Assembly: GCA_032622095.1 (NCBI GenBank)
Contig: CP136061.1
Location: 21,392,991 to 21,456,990, forward strand
Direction of reading: 5' to 3'
DNA length: 64,000 bases
Source: Siphonodentalium dalli
Taxonomy: Eukaryota > Mollusca > Scaphopoda > Gadilida > Siphonodentaliidae
The notes beneath the pieces were generated by a model. The model ran no database searches. It was given only the letters and a program-made list of their open reading frames with translations, and was not told the DNA's origin. Position numbers and translations under genes: made by a program. This document shows, in pieces, positions 11,044 through 22,344 of the stretch. The first letter of the stretch is position 1, and every line of letters starts with the position of its first letter.

Positions 11044-11651
11044 TACAGTAATGCTCTAATTAATCGACCTCTTAACCACAGCAGAATTATGGGTAACATT
11101 TCAGGATTTAGACGGAAATATGGCTTGTTGCCATTCATCGGGAAAGCTCTCGCTGAGAGCTTTCCGATGAATGGCAGCAAGCCATATTTCCGACTAAATC
11201 CTGAAAAGTTACCCATAATTCTGCTGTGGTTAACCCTTTACCCAACAAAACGGCCAAAACCGTCCAAATAAAGCTTCAACAGCCTAAAATATCTTCGGTC
11301 TGTCTCAATAGAACCATACAAATATGGATATCATTGGAACCGGCTCCTTGACCACATTGTGATAGTTATGCCCTGTGCCAATGCATTCTCTTATATATGC
11401 GAGTCGACCATAGGTCGCCTCGCATATATAAGAGAATGAATTGGCCTAAAAAAAATCTTTTTTAAACACTTTTTACCATTTTTTCTTACATTCTTTAACA
11501 ATTTTATAATTTTTAATGTGTTAAGCTAATGCATTCTCTTATATATGCGAGGCGACCTATGGTCGACTCGCATATATAAGAGAATGCATTGGCACAGGGC
11601 CGTTCTGTTGGGTAAAGGGTTAAGAGGTCGATTAATTAGAGCATTACTGTA
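11044..11651. mobile_element. TA-flanked foldback MITE (mariner-like), interrupted
   Basis: It runs from TA-CAGTAATGCTCTAATTAAT to ATTAATTAGAGCATTACTG-TA. The arms ACCACAGCAGAATTATGGG and CCATAATTCTGCTGTGG are intact. The right arm is split at its TTAA by the family A element 11230-11623. Removing that insertion and one TTAA restores the arrangement of the uninterrupted copies at 3898 and 60809. Confidence 0.85.
11230..11623 (-). mobile_element. TTAA-flanked MITE, family A, nested
   Basis: A complete family A copy in reverse orientation, inserted in GCTGTGG-TTAA-GAGGTCG of the mariner-like MITE. TTAA is present once at the same place in uninterrupted relatives and twice here. This is direct evidence of a 4-bp TTAA target duplication. 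Confidence 0.9.
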
Positions 11652-12300
11652 GGTGTGTACATTTGTTGTACATCTATCTAACACAATATTTAAATTAACA
11701 CAAATTTGTAGTCAATTCACTTAACTAGCTTATCCAATAACACCATAGATTTGACCTACCCTATAATATATTGCACTTTTATATATCTGATAAAATACTA
11801 ATAAATTTAAGGTGAGTTTTTAGGATTGATTAGCTTATTCAAGTAATTTTCTCAACTAACTCAAAGCACTTTGTTTTCTTGTTCTATTTTAATGTTTCTG
11901 TTTGTATTTAAATAAATTTATTTTTATATTTTCATGTCTGATAATTCATTTTCTGAATAACTAAATTATAGAAAAGAAACTGTTTGATGTTGTCAGATTG
12001 TTAATATATTATAAGATTATGACAGATATCATATAATCTAAATTAACTTAGCTGATTATGATTGTTATCATATAATCAAAAATAATTTCAGAAACAAGTA
12101 GTCTTAGAAGTTTTCCCAATAACTATCTACCTAAAGTGTTAAGTGGAAGTGGTACAGTTTCTATATATGGGTTGGAGATTGTTTATCTTTGACTTCTCGA
12201 AATTTATCAAAAGCTATTTTGACTTGTTTAGATTATGATAAAATGTGATCTAATATTAGAGCGATTCTCAGAAGACTGTAATTAACAATTTATCGCTGCG
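11652..12300. other. AT-rich stretch, nothing recognised
   Basis: Very AT-rich, with runs such as ATCATATAATC repeated near 12019-12080. No exon or element termini were recognised. Confidence 0.5.
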
Positions 12301-12302
12301 GA

Positions 12303-12690
12303 GATAGTGTGTCTGACATTGCAGAATGATGTCCTTGGAGGGTGAATTTGAATTTAGTGACGCTACCCCGTACAGTAGGCTAGCATCACTAAATTTACCC
12401 TCTGGGAACCTCATTCTGCATAGGTCTCAACTGCTATGCGAGATGTAGGATCAGAATGAAGTTCCCCAGTTGAAGTTGGTGATGTTCACCCATTATTAGT
12501 CACCTCGATTATGCAATTTATCTTCTGCAAATTAGGGGATATAGAAACTGAACACAAGTGAAAAAGTAACTAAAAACAATGTTAATTTGATACTATAGAT
12601 ACTTCCCAGAAGATGAGGCCTAAGCAGAATGAGTTCACCCAGAGGGTGAATTTGGTATGCTTGCACACTGTGTGGGATAGAATAACTAAA
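12303..12690. mobile_element. Long hAT-like foldback element, right end truncated
   Basis: Left hairpin (GGAGGGTGAATTT...AAATTTACCCTCTGG), spacer with GTGATGTTCACCCATTATTA, and the start of the right hairpin (CCCAGAGGGTGAATTTGG). The right end is lost at ~12690, where an imperfect palindrome (GTCCAGTAAATTA / TAATTTACTGGAC) begins, just before the minisatellite. Confidence 0.6.
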
Positions 12691-12799
12691 TTCATAATGA
12701 GTCCAGTAAATTACATCTGGACCGAGACTTTGGCAAGGTCCAGACCTAATTTACTGGACAAATTTGGTAAAATCCACTATAAACTGGGAACGAGTTGTA

Positions 12800-14133
12800 G
12801 ATCTGAAGCGACGGTTTAAAGATTACATATAGTGATGTAGGTTCCTGAACGTCTGAAGCGACGTTTAGAGATTACATTAGTGATGTAGGTTCCTAAACGT
12901 CTGAAGCGACGGTTTAAAGATTACATATAGTGATGTAGGTTCCGAAACGTCTGAAGCGACGGTTTAAAGATTACATATAGTGATGTAGGTTCCTGAACGT
13001 CTGAAATGAGTTTAGAGATTACATTAGTGACGTAGGTTCCTGAACGTCTGAAACGAGTTTAGAGATTACATTAGTGACGTAGGTTCCTGAACGTCTGAAG
13101 AGACATTTAGAGATTACATTAGTGATGTAGGTTCCTAAACGTCTGAAGCGACGGTTTAAAGATTACATATAGTGATGTAGGTTCCGAAACGTCTGAAGCG
13201 ACGGTTTAAAGATTACATATAGTGGTGTAGGTTCCTGAATGTCTGAAGTGTGTTTAGAGATTACATTAGTGACGTAGGTTCCTGAATGTCTGAAGTGACG
13301 TTTTAAAGATTACATATAGTGACGTAGATTCCTGAACATCTGAAGCGAGTTTAGAGATTACATTAGTGACGTATGTTCCTGACTGTTTGAAGTTACGGTT
13401 TAAAGATTACCGTACATATATTGACATAGGTTCTTGAACGTCGGAAGCAAGTTTAGACATTACATTAGTGGTGTAGTTTCCTGAACATCTGAAGCGACTG
13501 TTTAAAGATTACATATAGTGATGTAGGTTCCTGAACGTCTGAAACGAGTTTAGAGATTACATTAGTGATGTAGGTTCCTAAATGTCTGAAGCGACGGTTT
13601 AAAGATTACATATAGTGGTGTATGTTCCTGAATGTCTGAAGTGTGTTTAGAGATTACATTAGTGACGTAGGTTCCTGAACATCTGAAGCGACGGTTTAAA
13701 GATTACATATAGTGATGTAGGTTCCTGAACGTCTGAAGCAACGGTTTAAAGATTACATTAGTGACGTAGGTTCCTGAATGTCTGAAGCGAGTTTAGAGAT
13801 TACATTAGTGACGAAGGTTCCTGAACGTCTCAAGCGACAGTTTAAAGTTTACATATAGTGACATAGTTTCCTGAACGTCTAAAGCGAGTTTAGAGATTAC
13901 ATATAGTGACATAGTTTCCTGAACGTCTAAAGCGAGTTTAGAGATTACATTAGTGACATAGGTTCCTGAACATCTGAAGAGACGGTTTAAAGATTACATG
14001 TAGTGACGTAGGTTCCTGAACATCTTAACCGACGATTTAGAGATTACATATAGTGATGTAGTTTCCTGAACGTCTGAAGTGAGTTTAGAGATTACATATA
14101 GTGATGTAGGTTCCTGAACATCTCAAGCGAGTT
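12800..14133. repeat. Minisatellite array 1, ~47-50 bp unit, ~27 copies
   Basis: Two interleaved unit types are present: GTCTGAAGCGACGGTTTAAA + GATTACATATAGTGATGTAG + GTTCCTGAAC (50 bp), and a 47-bp form with GAGTTTAGAGATTACATTAG. Each unit contains a TGACGTAG or TGATGTAG motif. Single units of the same sequence form the right end of the dispersed element at 27933-28264 and 49945-50747. Confidence 0.9.
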
Positions 14134-14237
14134 GGAGAAAAAAATTCCACTTTCACAAAAAAATCATTTTCTCACAACTGAAGATTAGAAAGACTTGATG
14201 TGACTGATATGTATGGATAGTAAGCTAAACATACTTC

Positions 14238-14495
14238 TTAACACTTTCTGTATTGGGAGCTGCACTGATGCAGCATTAAATATCATGTGCCATCTCTTAT
14301 ATATATGAGTCTCCCAAAGGGAGCCTCGCAAATATAAGATAATGCACTGGCTTACGAGATCAATGTAATTATTGTTAGGCCATTGTATTCTCTTATATAT
14401 GCGAGGCACCCTATGGGAGACTCGCATATATAAGAGAATACTTTGGCACAGGGTTTTCATAAAATTTCATGAAGATCCAGTCAAGGAAGTGTTAA
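14238..14495. mobile_element. TTAA-flanked MITE, family C, degenerate
   Basis: The left end is TTAACACTTTCTGTATTGGG and the right end is CAGTCAAGGAAGTGTTAA. Two hairpins with TCTCTTATATAT arms lie inside. More substitutions than in family A, so probably older. Confidence 0.6.
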
Positions 14496-15054
14496 TAATA
14501 TATCGCTGTCGGCTGGAAATAGACAACAAGCACTTCCTAATGGCTAATTACTCTTCCCATGCTCCCTGATAATTTGTATGTCACTGTTAATGTGAGCACC
14601 AGAGGAGCACTATTCTATCTAAAAAGTATCATTGTTGCTATGGTATCCTACTGATTCCCATCTCTGCCACCGGATTAATATACACTCAACAGCACTTCAG
14701 TTTCCTCTTTTGACACAATTTGTTCCTCTTGGAATAGAAATTATTTCAATGAACTTTGCGGTATTTTTCTTGAAAACAATAAATTGTTATTCATACTTAG
14801 ATAATATAAGCTAGTGGTAAATAACATTGGCTACTTCGATGTCAGATCATTCCAGGAACGGAAATACTTTGCTTATGACATTTTGCTGGAGTGTACATAG
14901 GCGCCCCCAAAGCTATATAACATCGCCGTTTATTGATGGATTCTGACAATTTTATGTATGTGAGTTTATTGTCACATTCGACAGCTGTATACCGAAAATC
15001 AGGCCTGCCCCGATTTTCAAACCAGAGTTATGGCACTTGTTTTATTTATTACAT
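14496..15054. other. No recognised feature
   Basis: Unique-looking AT-rich sequence. No exon match, tandem repeat or element ends were recognised. Confidence 0.45.
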
Positions 15055-15062
15055 CCGTTGTT

Positions 15063-15166
15063 CAGGTCTCAAAATATGGTGCTGAGAATTTGTAGAATGA
15101 GGTCTACTAAATGCACCCTCTGGGGACCTCATTCTGCCAATGTCCGACATCATATTTTGAGCCTTG
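15063..15166. mobile_element. 104-bp hAT-like MITE with 8-bp target duplication
   Basis: CAGGTCTCAAAATATG at the left pairs with CATATTTTGAGCCTTG at the right. The flanks are the exact 8-bp repeat CCGTTGTT (15055-15062 and 15167-15174). The core AGAATGAGGTCTACTAAAT...CACCCTCTGGGGACCTCATT links it to the CAAGCCTTG family. A local ~46-bp duplication follows (15161-15207 and 15273-15317). Confidence 0.75.
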
Positions 15167-15326
15167 CCGTTGTTGTTTTATTAGTAAATGTAACTTATAG
15201 TTCACCAGCCTGTGTGGTAACTGTTCTCTCTCGTGCGATCCTGGATTCTCAATGTCCGGCACCATACTTGGAGGCCTGCCGTTGTTGTATTCTTAGGAAA
15301 TGTAACTTATAGTTCCACCATTTCCC

Positions 15327-15557
15327 TTAACCCTTTGAGTGCCAGGGGCCGATCTTATCGGCCCTAAACCTACAAAATAAGTCTGTTAAAGAATATAAGA
15401 ATAAATTATTAAAATTGTATAAAAAAAATAATTGTTAGGCCAATGCATTCTCTTATATATGCGAGGCGACCTATGGTCGACTCGCATATATAAGAGAATG
15501 CATTGGCACAGGGTACATGGGTTGATACAAAAATCGACATGGCACTCAAAGGGTTAA
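15327..15557 (+). mobile_element. TTAA-flanked MITE, family B, internally deleted
   Basis: The ends are TTAACCCTTTGAGTGCCAGG and CATGGCACTCAAAGGGTTAA. It keeps the GGCCGATCTTATCGGCCC palindrome and one hairpin but lacks ~230 bases present in the copy at 951-1409. Confidence 0.75.
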
Positions 15558-15609
15558 ATTTGGCCAACTAATACTGCACTATACTTCAAAACTAATTTAT
15601 AGGTTCGTT

Positions 15610-15910
15610 TTAAAAATTGAATGTATTATGTTTTTGGTCTGTCCGTCCATCGGTGCATCCGTTCATATTTCGTTTCCAGATGATAACTTTAGTTCTACTG
15701 AACTAAATACTGAACTAAATGGAATAATGTTTGTTATGTAGGCTCACTAGCACAAAATACAGTCAAAATTCAAAGTTGGGTCCGGCCGCCTATTTCTACC
15801 ACACTTACGGCCGTTTAAAAAAAAAAAACATAAATACAGTCAAGTACGATCGCATATTTTTACCCGAGTTATGACCCTTTTTCACAACCAAGCTTGGTAT
15901 GTGGGTGAAT
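15610..15910. repeat. Dispersed 'GTCCGTCC / GATAACTTT' repeat fragment
   Basis: Contains TTGGTCTGTCCGTCCATCGG, CCAGATGATAACTTTAG, CACTAGCACAAAATACAGTC and GAGTTATGACCCTTTTTC, the same order of motifs as at 10146 and 28967. Confidence 0.6.
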
Positions 15911-16016
15911 TACTAAAAAATACAAGCTGCGCTTAAGTCCGATGATTCTCAACAGACTTATCTGCTATTTTTGACTTAGATTTGGTTATTTTATTGGTTT
16001 ACTGGTTTATTATATC

Positions 16017-16271
16017 CAAGCCTTGAAATAGTGTGTCTGTCATTTGCAGAATGAGGTCCCCAGAGGGTGAATTTAGTGATGCTATCCCGCATAGTGGGCT
16101 AGCATCACCAAATTCGCCCTCTGGGAACCTCATTCTGCTGAGGTGTAAGCAGAATGAGGTCCCCAGAGGGTGAATTTGGGTGATGCTAGCCCGCTATGCG
16201 GGATAGCATCACTAAATTCACCCTCTGGGGACCTCATTCTGCAAATGACAGACACGCTATTTCAAGGCTTT
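16017..16271. mobile_element. hAT-like double-foldback MITE
   Basis: CAAGCCTTGAAATAG at the left and CTATTTCAAGGCTTT at the right enclose two hairpins of the GAGGTCCCCAGAGGGTGAAT type. The flanks ATTATATC and ATTATGTC are a 7/8 target duplication. Confidence 0.8.
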
Positions 16272-16279
16272 ATTATGTC

Positions 16280-16820
16280 ACCATGGTGGTGCTCTTGTTA
16301 GCCATTTTCCTTGGTGTTGCCCCATCCGCCATTTTGTTTATTTCAGAGTTCAGACAGAAACGGTCAGAGAAATGATCTAACCTGATATAAATCCAATCAT
16401 AACTCAACTAAGATCGACGATTAATATTTGAGTATAAGGTATCATGGTTGATTGACCTTGACATGGTGTGACATTGATGGCTGTCTGAAAAATAAGAATT
16501 CTGTTCAATTTTATTGACAATCTTGGTGAAGAAATCAGCAAGATTCTGTATGAAAACAGAATTTTCTTTAAAAAACTATTTCACAACCGGTTTTGATTCA
16601 AATCAAGATAAAGATTATGTAATATTGGGGTTTGGAACATCATCTTTGAATTAAATAATAAGTTTGATCCACTCAACTTTGGAAAATAAGTCTACTTTCT
16701 CTATTTACTAAAAATAAGAATGTTTAAGAATATTGTTCAATCAGTTTCAACTATGTCTCTATTAAACAATTATTTGTGTAACATTTGGGTCTATATATCT
16801 CTTCTTTGATTTTCATTTAG
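16280..16820 (+). other. Intron upstream of the first visible exon
   Basis: No element ends or tandem repeats were recognised. It ends in the acceptor TTGATTTTCATTTAG at 16820. Confidence 0.6.
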
Positions 16821-17018
16821 ATACGGATGATGTCAAGGTGCAGATAGAAACCGGTAACTCTCATGCAGGAAAGAACGTCTCACAAAATGCCGAAGTCAAA
16901 GAAAATGAAGGTTCAGAGGAGCAAGTCGAGGAAAAGAAAAAGAAGGTTTCAACTAGAAAAGAAAAGTCTGTGCTCCAGACCAAACTCACCAAATTAGCTA
17001 TCCAAATTGGATATGGCG
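16821..17018 (+). CDS. ATP2B: PMCA exon 1 in window: splice-site-A loop before TM3
   Basis: The acceptor is CATTTAG at 16820 and the donor is GGCG|GTGAGC. The exon begins with the last two bases of a split codon, then TDDVKVQIETGNSHAG, and ends LQTKLTKLAIQIGYG plus one base. The middle is acidic then lysine-rich (EEQVEEKKKKVSTRKEK), typical of the cytosolic segment after the actuator domain where vertebrate PMCAs have splice site A and a phospholipid-responsive region. LxTKLTKLAxQIG directly precedes TM3 in the family. The upstream exon is not in the window. Confidence 0.93.
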
Positions 17019-17206
17019 GTGAGCACTAGAATTTACAAACACTTGTTTCTTAGCTGAAGGCAAACTACTTGTTTTAAAATATAGTTGTTTGAGGTTCATT
17101 GACATAGCATGAGTTTCCCCAAGTACATTATTTCCTTTCCTATCCATCTATAACTACATGTTGGCACAATACTGAATAGTGTGTGTGTATCTCGCAAAGC
17201 TTATGT

Positions 17207-17580
17207 TTAACCCTTTACCCAACAGAAGGGCCCTGTGCCAATGCATTCTCTTATATATGCGAGTCGACCATAGGTCTCCTCGCATATATAAGAGAATGCA
17301 TTGGCTTAACACATTAAAAATTATAAAATTGTTAATGGTAAAAAGTGTTAAAAAAAGATTTTTTTTAGGCCAATGCATTCTCTTATATATGCGAGGCGAC
17401 CTATGGTCGACTCACATATATAAGAGAATGCATTGGCACAGGGCATAACTGTAACCATCACAATGTGGTCAATGAGCCGGTTCCAATGATATCCATATTT
17501 GTATGGTTCTATTGAGACAGACCGAAGATATTTTAGGCTGTTGAAGCTTTATTTGGCCGGTTTGTTGGGTAAAGGGTTAA
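17207..17580 (+). mobile_element. TTAA-flanked MITE, family A
   Basis: Complete ends TTAACCCTTTACCCAACAG and TTTGTTGGGTAAAGGGTTAA. The spacer between the two hairpins is shortened (no GAATGTAAGAAAAA segment). Confidence 0.85.
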
Positions 17581-17657
17581 CTAGTAACTAGACATCATTT
17601 GGCAATGAGGGTATCTTTTGTTGAGGTACTTTTAAATCGCCTGTCCCAAGCACTAAC

Positions 17658-17878
17658 TACAGTAATGCCCTAAATAATCGACTCCTTAACCAGAGAAGAA
17701 TTATGGGTAATTTTTCAGGATTTAGTCGGAAATATGGCTTGTAGCCATTCATCGGAAAGCTCTCCCTCACTGAGAGCTTTCCGATGAATGGCAACAAGCC
17801 ATATTTCCAACTAAATCCTGAAAAATTACCCATTAATTCTGCTTTGGTTAAGGAGTGGATTATTTAGGGCATTACTGG
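17658..17878. mobile_element. TA-flanked foldback MITE (mariner-like)
   Basis: Starts TA-CAGTAATGCCCTAAATAAT and ends TATTTAGGGCATTACTG with the final TA mutated. The arms GCTCTCCCTCACTGAGAGC form the centre. Some arm mismatches indicate age. Confidence 0.7.
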
Positions 17879-17898
17879 ATTTCCAATTGAATAGTACA

Positions 17899-18840
17899 CT
17901 TACTGCCAATACTGGTATATTTCAGTGTTGCCTGCACAATAAAAGCGAACATTCCCACGAGTCATGTTGGGGTCATTCGGCAAAAAAACATGGCTGCTGG
18001 TGGCCATCTTGGATTTCAAAATTCAATCCATTGGCGCGGGCTACAGGTCTGATCATCATGAAATTTGTCATGGATGTTAATATTGACATGTAGATGGGAA
18101 CGAGTGATTTTGGGGTCGTTCAGCCAAAAAACATGGCTGCCAGAAGCCATCTTGGATTTTACTCTTTGCATGACTAAATCCTTTGGCGCGGGCTACAGGT
18201 CGTAGCTTTGGTTGGAACTTCATGAAATTTGTCATGGATTTTAACAATGAGATGTAGATACGAACGAGTCATTTTGGGGTCGTCCGGCCGAAAAACATGG
18301 CCACCATCAGCCATCTTGGATTTTACTCTTTGCATGACTAAATCCTTTGGCGCGGGCTACAGGTCGTACCTTTGGTCTGATGTTTATGAAATTTGTCATG
18401 AATGTTGACATTGACATGTAGATGGGAACGAGTCATTTTGGGGTCATTCGGCAAAAGAACATGGCTGCTGGTGGCCATCTTGGATTTCAAAATTCAATCC
18501 ATTGGCGCGGGCTACAGGTTGTACTGTTTGTCTGATCATCATGAAATTTGTCATGGATGTTAACAATGACATGTAGATGGGAACGAGTCATTTTGGGGTC
18601 GTTCGGCCAAAAAACATGGCCACCAGCAGCCATCTTGGATTTTACTCTTTGCATGACTAAATCCTTTGGCGCGGGCTACAGGTCATAGGTTTGGTCAGAT
18701 CTTCATGAAATTTGTCATGGATGTTAACAATGACACGTAGATGGGAACGAGTCCTTTTGGGGTCAATTGGCCAAAAAACATGCCCGCCAGCGGCCATCTT
18801 GGATTTTACTCTTTGCATGACTAAATCCTTTGGCACAGGT
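17899..18840. repeat. ~164-bp tandem repeat, about six units
   Basis: GCCATCTTGGATTT recurs at about 18003, 18146, 18310, 18474, 18629 and 18793 (spacing 143, 164, 164, 155, 164). Each unit also carries CCTTTGGCGCGGGCTACAGG, ATGAAATTTGTCATGGAT and GATGGGAACGAGTCATTTTG. A diverged single unit is at ~38100-38165. Non-coding. Confidence 0.85.
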
Positions 18841-19670
18841 TAGACATTTCAATTAGCACCTTTCCTATTCCTCCATTTACTGTCAACCATTAAATTATTC
18901 CCCTACCTAAGTTGAGCTACAGTGTCATTGACACTTTCATGTTCAGAATCAGAATACTTTATTTCATGACATAACATAGTATATAAAATATAAACATAGA
19001 CATAATAAGAAACAGAAGTGAGATGTCATATGGAGGCAACATGACCTATCCAGGTCGTCTTCCTGTTGCCACCATCAATAACAACAATTTTTGGCTGATT
19101 CTAGGTTTATTTTATAATATAACTGGTCATATGACACGTGCGAGCTGGAATAATTATGTTATAATCCTTGTTCATTACTAAAAACTAATAAAATGACAAA
19201 TAGATTTTGAAATCATGATGTGAAACCACATAAGATCGGTTAAATAGACAATGTTTTATAAATCAATTAATCGATTAATTAGCACTAATCAACCAATTAA
19301 TATAGGCACGGAATATAGGCACGTTACAAGACAAGAAACAACAATTTTAAATTTGATATTCGATTTGTTTTGCGAATATTGATGTGTATTCAGTTCATAT
19401 GGAAACAATGTTCACAGGACCCAACCTGGAAAGTTATTAAATTCCAATGGAGGGCCTCAGAAAATTGCTGAGAAATGGTCTTGGAATATGATTGTAGAGG
19501 GCCATATCAACTGTCGCAAAATAGACATGATTAGCTAAAAACCTAATGACCGAAAACCAAGGATAAAATGCTGTATTTTCATTAGTCACACTCACAGCCT
19601 TTAATTTCATTAGGTTTGACCTGTGGTAATTTGATTAAACAAATCTTTGATGTTAATTTGTAATTTTCAG
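18841..19670 (+). other. Intron; possible retroelement tail fragment
   Basis: 18945-19095 contains AGAATCAGAATACTTTATTT and GGCAACATGACCTATCCAGG, a type of sequence often found in dispersed retroelement tails of invertebrates. A weak relative is near 40920. The rest is AT-rich with nothing recognised. Ends in acceptor TAATTTTCAG. Confidence 0.4.
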
Positions 19671-19885
19671 GTACAATTGTTGCCGTTCTGACAGTACTCA
19701 TTCTCATTGTCAAATTCTGTGTCATTAAATTCGCCATCGACGGAGAGGAGTGGACTAGTGATAAAACACCAATATATATTGAAGTGTTTGTTAAGTATTT
19801 CATCATCGGTGTTACCGTGCTGGTGGTAGCTGTTCCAGAAGGTCTTCCATTGGCTGTTACACTTGCCCTTGCGTATTCAGTCAGA
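19671..19885 (+). CDS. ATP2B: PMCA exon 2: TM3, extracellular loop, TM4 with PEGLP
   Basis: Encodes GTIVAVLTVLILIVKFCVIK (TM3), an acidic outside loop with DGEEWTSDKTPIYIEV, then YFIIGVTVLVVAVPEGLPLA and VTLALAYSVR (TM4). PEGLP is the P-type ATPase kink that forms part of the transmembrane calcium site. The split glycine codon joins exon 1 in frame, and the exon ends on a codon boundary (AGA|GTAAGT). Confidence 0.97.
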
Positions 19886-19904
19886 GTAAGTATTTTAGTT
19901 TTGT

Positions 19905-20581
19905 TCCCTCAGTGAGTTTTGGTCCCTCCGAGAACTATTATAATCAGTATGGCCATCTGTCTGGGTTGACCAGATCATAACATTAACGATATTAATCAGA
20001 CTTACATGGGATTTGGTATATATTTGATATTTGAGAACGTGCAAGCCATGTTCGAATTTGGTGACGAACCGAATGATTTTTGACAGAGATATGCTCCTTT
20101 TTCGACTTAGAAGAAATCTTAATTTTTAGTTGTCCGGATGATAACATAGCAATATTCAATGGAATTTCTGGATAATCACTATGTGGTTAAAATTTGAGAA
20201 GACACAGGCCCAAGCCTTGAAATGGTGTGTCTGTCATTTGCAGAATGAGGTCCTCAGAGGGTGAATTTAGTGATCCTACCCCATATAGCGGGCTAGCATC
20301 ACCAAATTCACCCTCTGGGGACCTCATTCTGCTTACAACTCAGCAGAATGAGGTTCCCAGAGGGTGAATTTGGTGATGCTAGCCTGCTATGCGGGGTAGC
20401 ATAACTAAATTCACCCTCTGGGGACCTCATTCTGCAAATGACAGGCACACTATTTCAAGGCTTGCACAGGCCAAATTTGATTTGGGTTATGGTCCGAGTT
20501 ATGCTTCTTTTTTTACGTAGAAAACATAATTTTTGGGTTGACCCAATGATAACTTGAGCAATATTTTACGGAATATCTTTA
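19905..20581. repeat. Dispersed 'GATAACTTT' repeat fragment hosting insertions
   Basis: 19905-20202 and 20465-20581 carry TTGGGTTGACC(A/C)(A/G)ATGATAAC-like and GAGTTATGCTTCTTTTTTTA-like blocks of the CCGTCC family. The hAT-like element 20211-20464 splits it, and the family A MITE at 20582 interrupts its right side. Confidence 0.5.
20211..20464. mobile_element. hAT-like double-foldback MITE with exact 8-bp duplication
   Basis: CAAGCCTTGAAATGG at the left and CTATTTCAAGGCTTG at the right. The direct repeat CACAGGCC is exact at 20203-20210 and 20465-20472. Two hairpins lie inside around GCTTACAACTCAGC. Confidence 0.88.
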
Positions 20582-20978
20582 TTAACCCTTTACCCAACAG
20601 AAGGGCCCTGTGCCAATGCATTCTCTTATATATGCGAGTCGACCATAGGTCGCCTCGCATATATAAGAGAATGCATTGGCTTAACACATTAAAAATTATA
20701 AAATTGTTAAAGAATGTAAGAAAAAATGGTAAAAAGTGTTAATTTTTTTTTTTTTAGGCCAATGCTTTCTCTTATATATGCGAGGCGACATATGGTCGAC
20801 TCGCATATATAAGAGAATGCATTGGCACAGGGCTAACTGTAACTATCACAATGTGGTCAAGGAGCCGGTTCCAATGATATCCATATTTGTATGGTTCTAT
20901 TGAGACAGACCGAAGATATTTTAGGCTGTTGAAGCTTTATTTGGCCGGTTTTGGCCGGTTTGTTGGGTAAAGGGTTAA
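20582..20978 (+). mobile_element. TTAA-flanked MITE, family A
   Basis: Complete ends and tail. One hairpin arm has a substitution (CCAATGCTTTCTC). The spacer ends in a T run at 20742-20755. Confidence 0.85.
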
Positions 20979-21079
20979 TTGGGGAGGCAGTGTTGCTGCC
21001 ACATGACCATCAGTTACCCGGTCGTTTGTTATTTCCGAGATCTGTATTCAAGACTTGATGTATTCAATGGACAGCTCTC

Positions 21080-21510
21080 TTAACCCTTTCAGTGCCAGGT
21101 CCGATTTTTGTATCAACCCATATACCCTGTGCCAATGCATTCTCTTATATATGCGAGTCGACCGTAGGTCGCCTCGCATATATAAGAGAATGCATTGGCC
21201 TAACAATTTTTCATCATTTGTTATTATTTTTTACAATTTTTTACAATTTTAATAATTTTTTCTTATATTCTTTAACAGACTTATTTTGTAGGTTTAGTGC
21301 CAGGGAATATTACGTTTTTCATGGGCATCAAAATTATTACTATGAATACTTGGTGATAGTTTTTTTAAGTTATAACATGCCCCTAATGTTTTGTCCAGTT
21401 TGTTTTTAAATTCGCTATAGCATGCTTAAGCATACCACCTAAAAAAGGGCTGATTTTACAGACCGTAAATTAGGGCCGATGAGATAGGCCCCTGGCACTG
21501 AAAGGGTTAA
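21080..21510 (-). mobile_element. TTAA-flanked MITE, family B, reverse orientation
   Basis: Starts TTAACCCTTTCAGTGCCAGG and ends CCCCTGGCACTGAAAGGGTTAA in parts. The internal order is the reverse of the copy at 951-1409, with the hairpin near the left end here. The small reading frames across it are repeat-derived. Confidence 0.8.
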
Positions 21511-22344
21511 TTACCAGAAATTTGCCTTGGCAAGAAATTTTTCTTCTGCTAAAACGCCAACGATATGTTGCATACTTGACTGTGCTCTAGACATATAACT
21601 TCAGTATACAATTGGAATTTAGTCCATTATTATTGTAAACTTTGGTTGGATCTTGTTTAAAATTAATGATTATCAAGATAATCCTTGTGCAGTTATCTCA
21701 GTAATTCCTAGGTATTCAACTATGAATTTTTGCTGTCTCCAGACTTCCACAGTGCGACATTAAAGCGAAGTCTCCAGCAATTTGTTTCAATTTTGCACAA
21801 AACATCGGCAGGCTCTGAAATTTGCCTCGGCTAAAAAAATAGCTGACAATTTTTTTTTTCGCCTAAGAATTTGGGTTGGCTCACCCAATAGCCGTTGCTA
21901 ATTAACAGATTAACAGGGCTGTGAATACATATATTGGGAGCCTATAGAGTGGTGATAACCAATTTATCTTATAATTCACACAACAGTGTATCGACTAAAA
22001 GGTACTATGGTATGCGAACTATGTCTTTGCGTGTATGACTATGTACAGCATAAACAATTTTCTTTGAATGCAGCGATTTTCCTAGTATTTCCATCATTAA
22101 TTTCTTTTCATTGTTTACTCAATTGATTGAAAATAGTAAATGTATTTGTCACATTTTATAAAGAAAATAAATAATTGAAACTCAAAGAGTGTAAATTTAT
22201 ATATTCTACCAAAAACTTATAATTGGTTAATAAATAGAAATATCTGAATAATGCCTCTTTTTTAAATTTATTTTGGCTTCATATATGAAATAAAAATTTT
22301 CTCAATGTTTGCATAAATTCATCCAAAGTCACTTTACTTTCCAG
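21511..22344 (+). other. Intron stretch, nothing recognised
   Basis: AT-rich unique-looking sequence ending in acceptor TTTACTTTCCAG at 22344. Confidence 0.6.
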
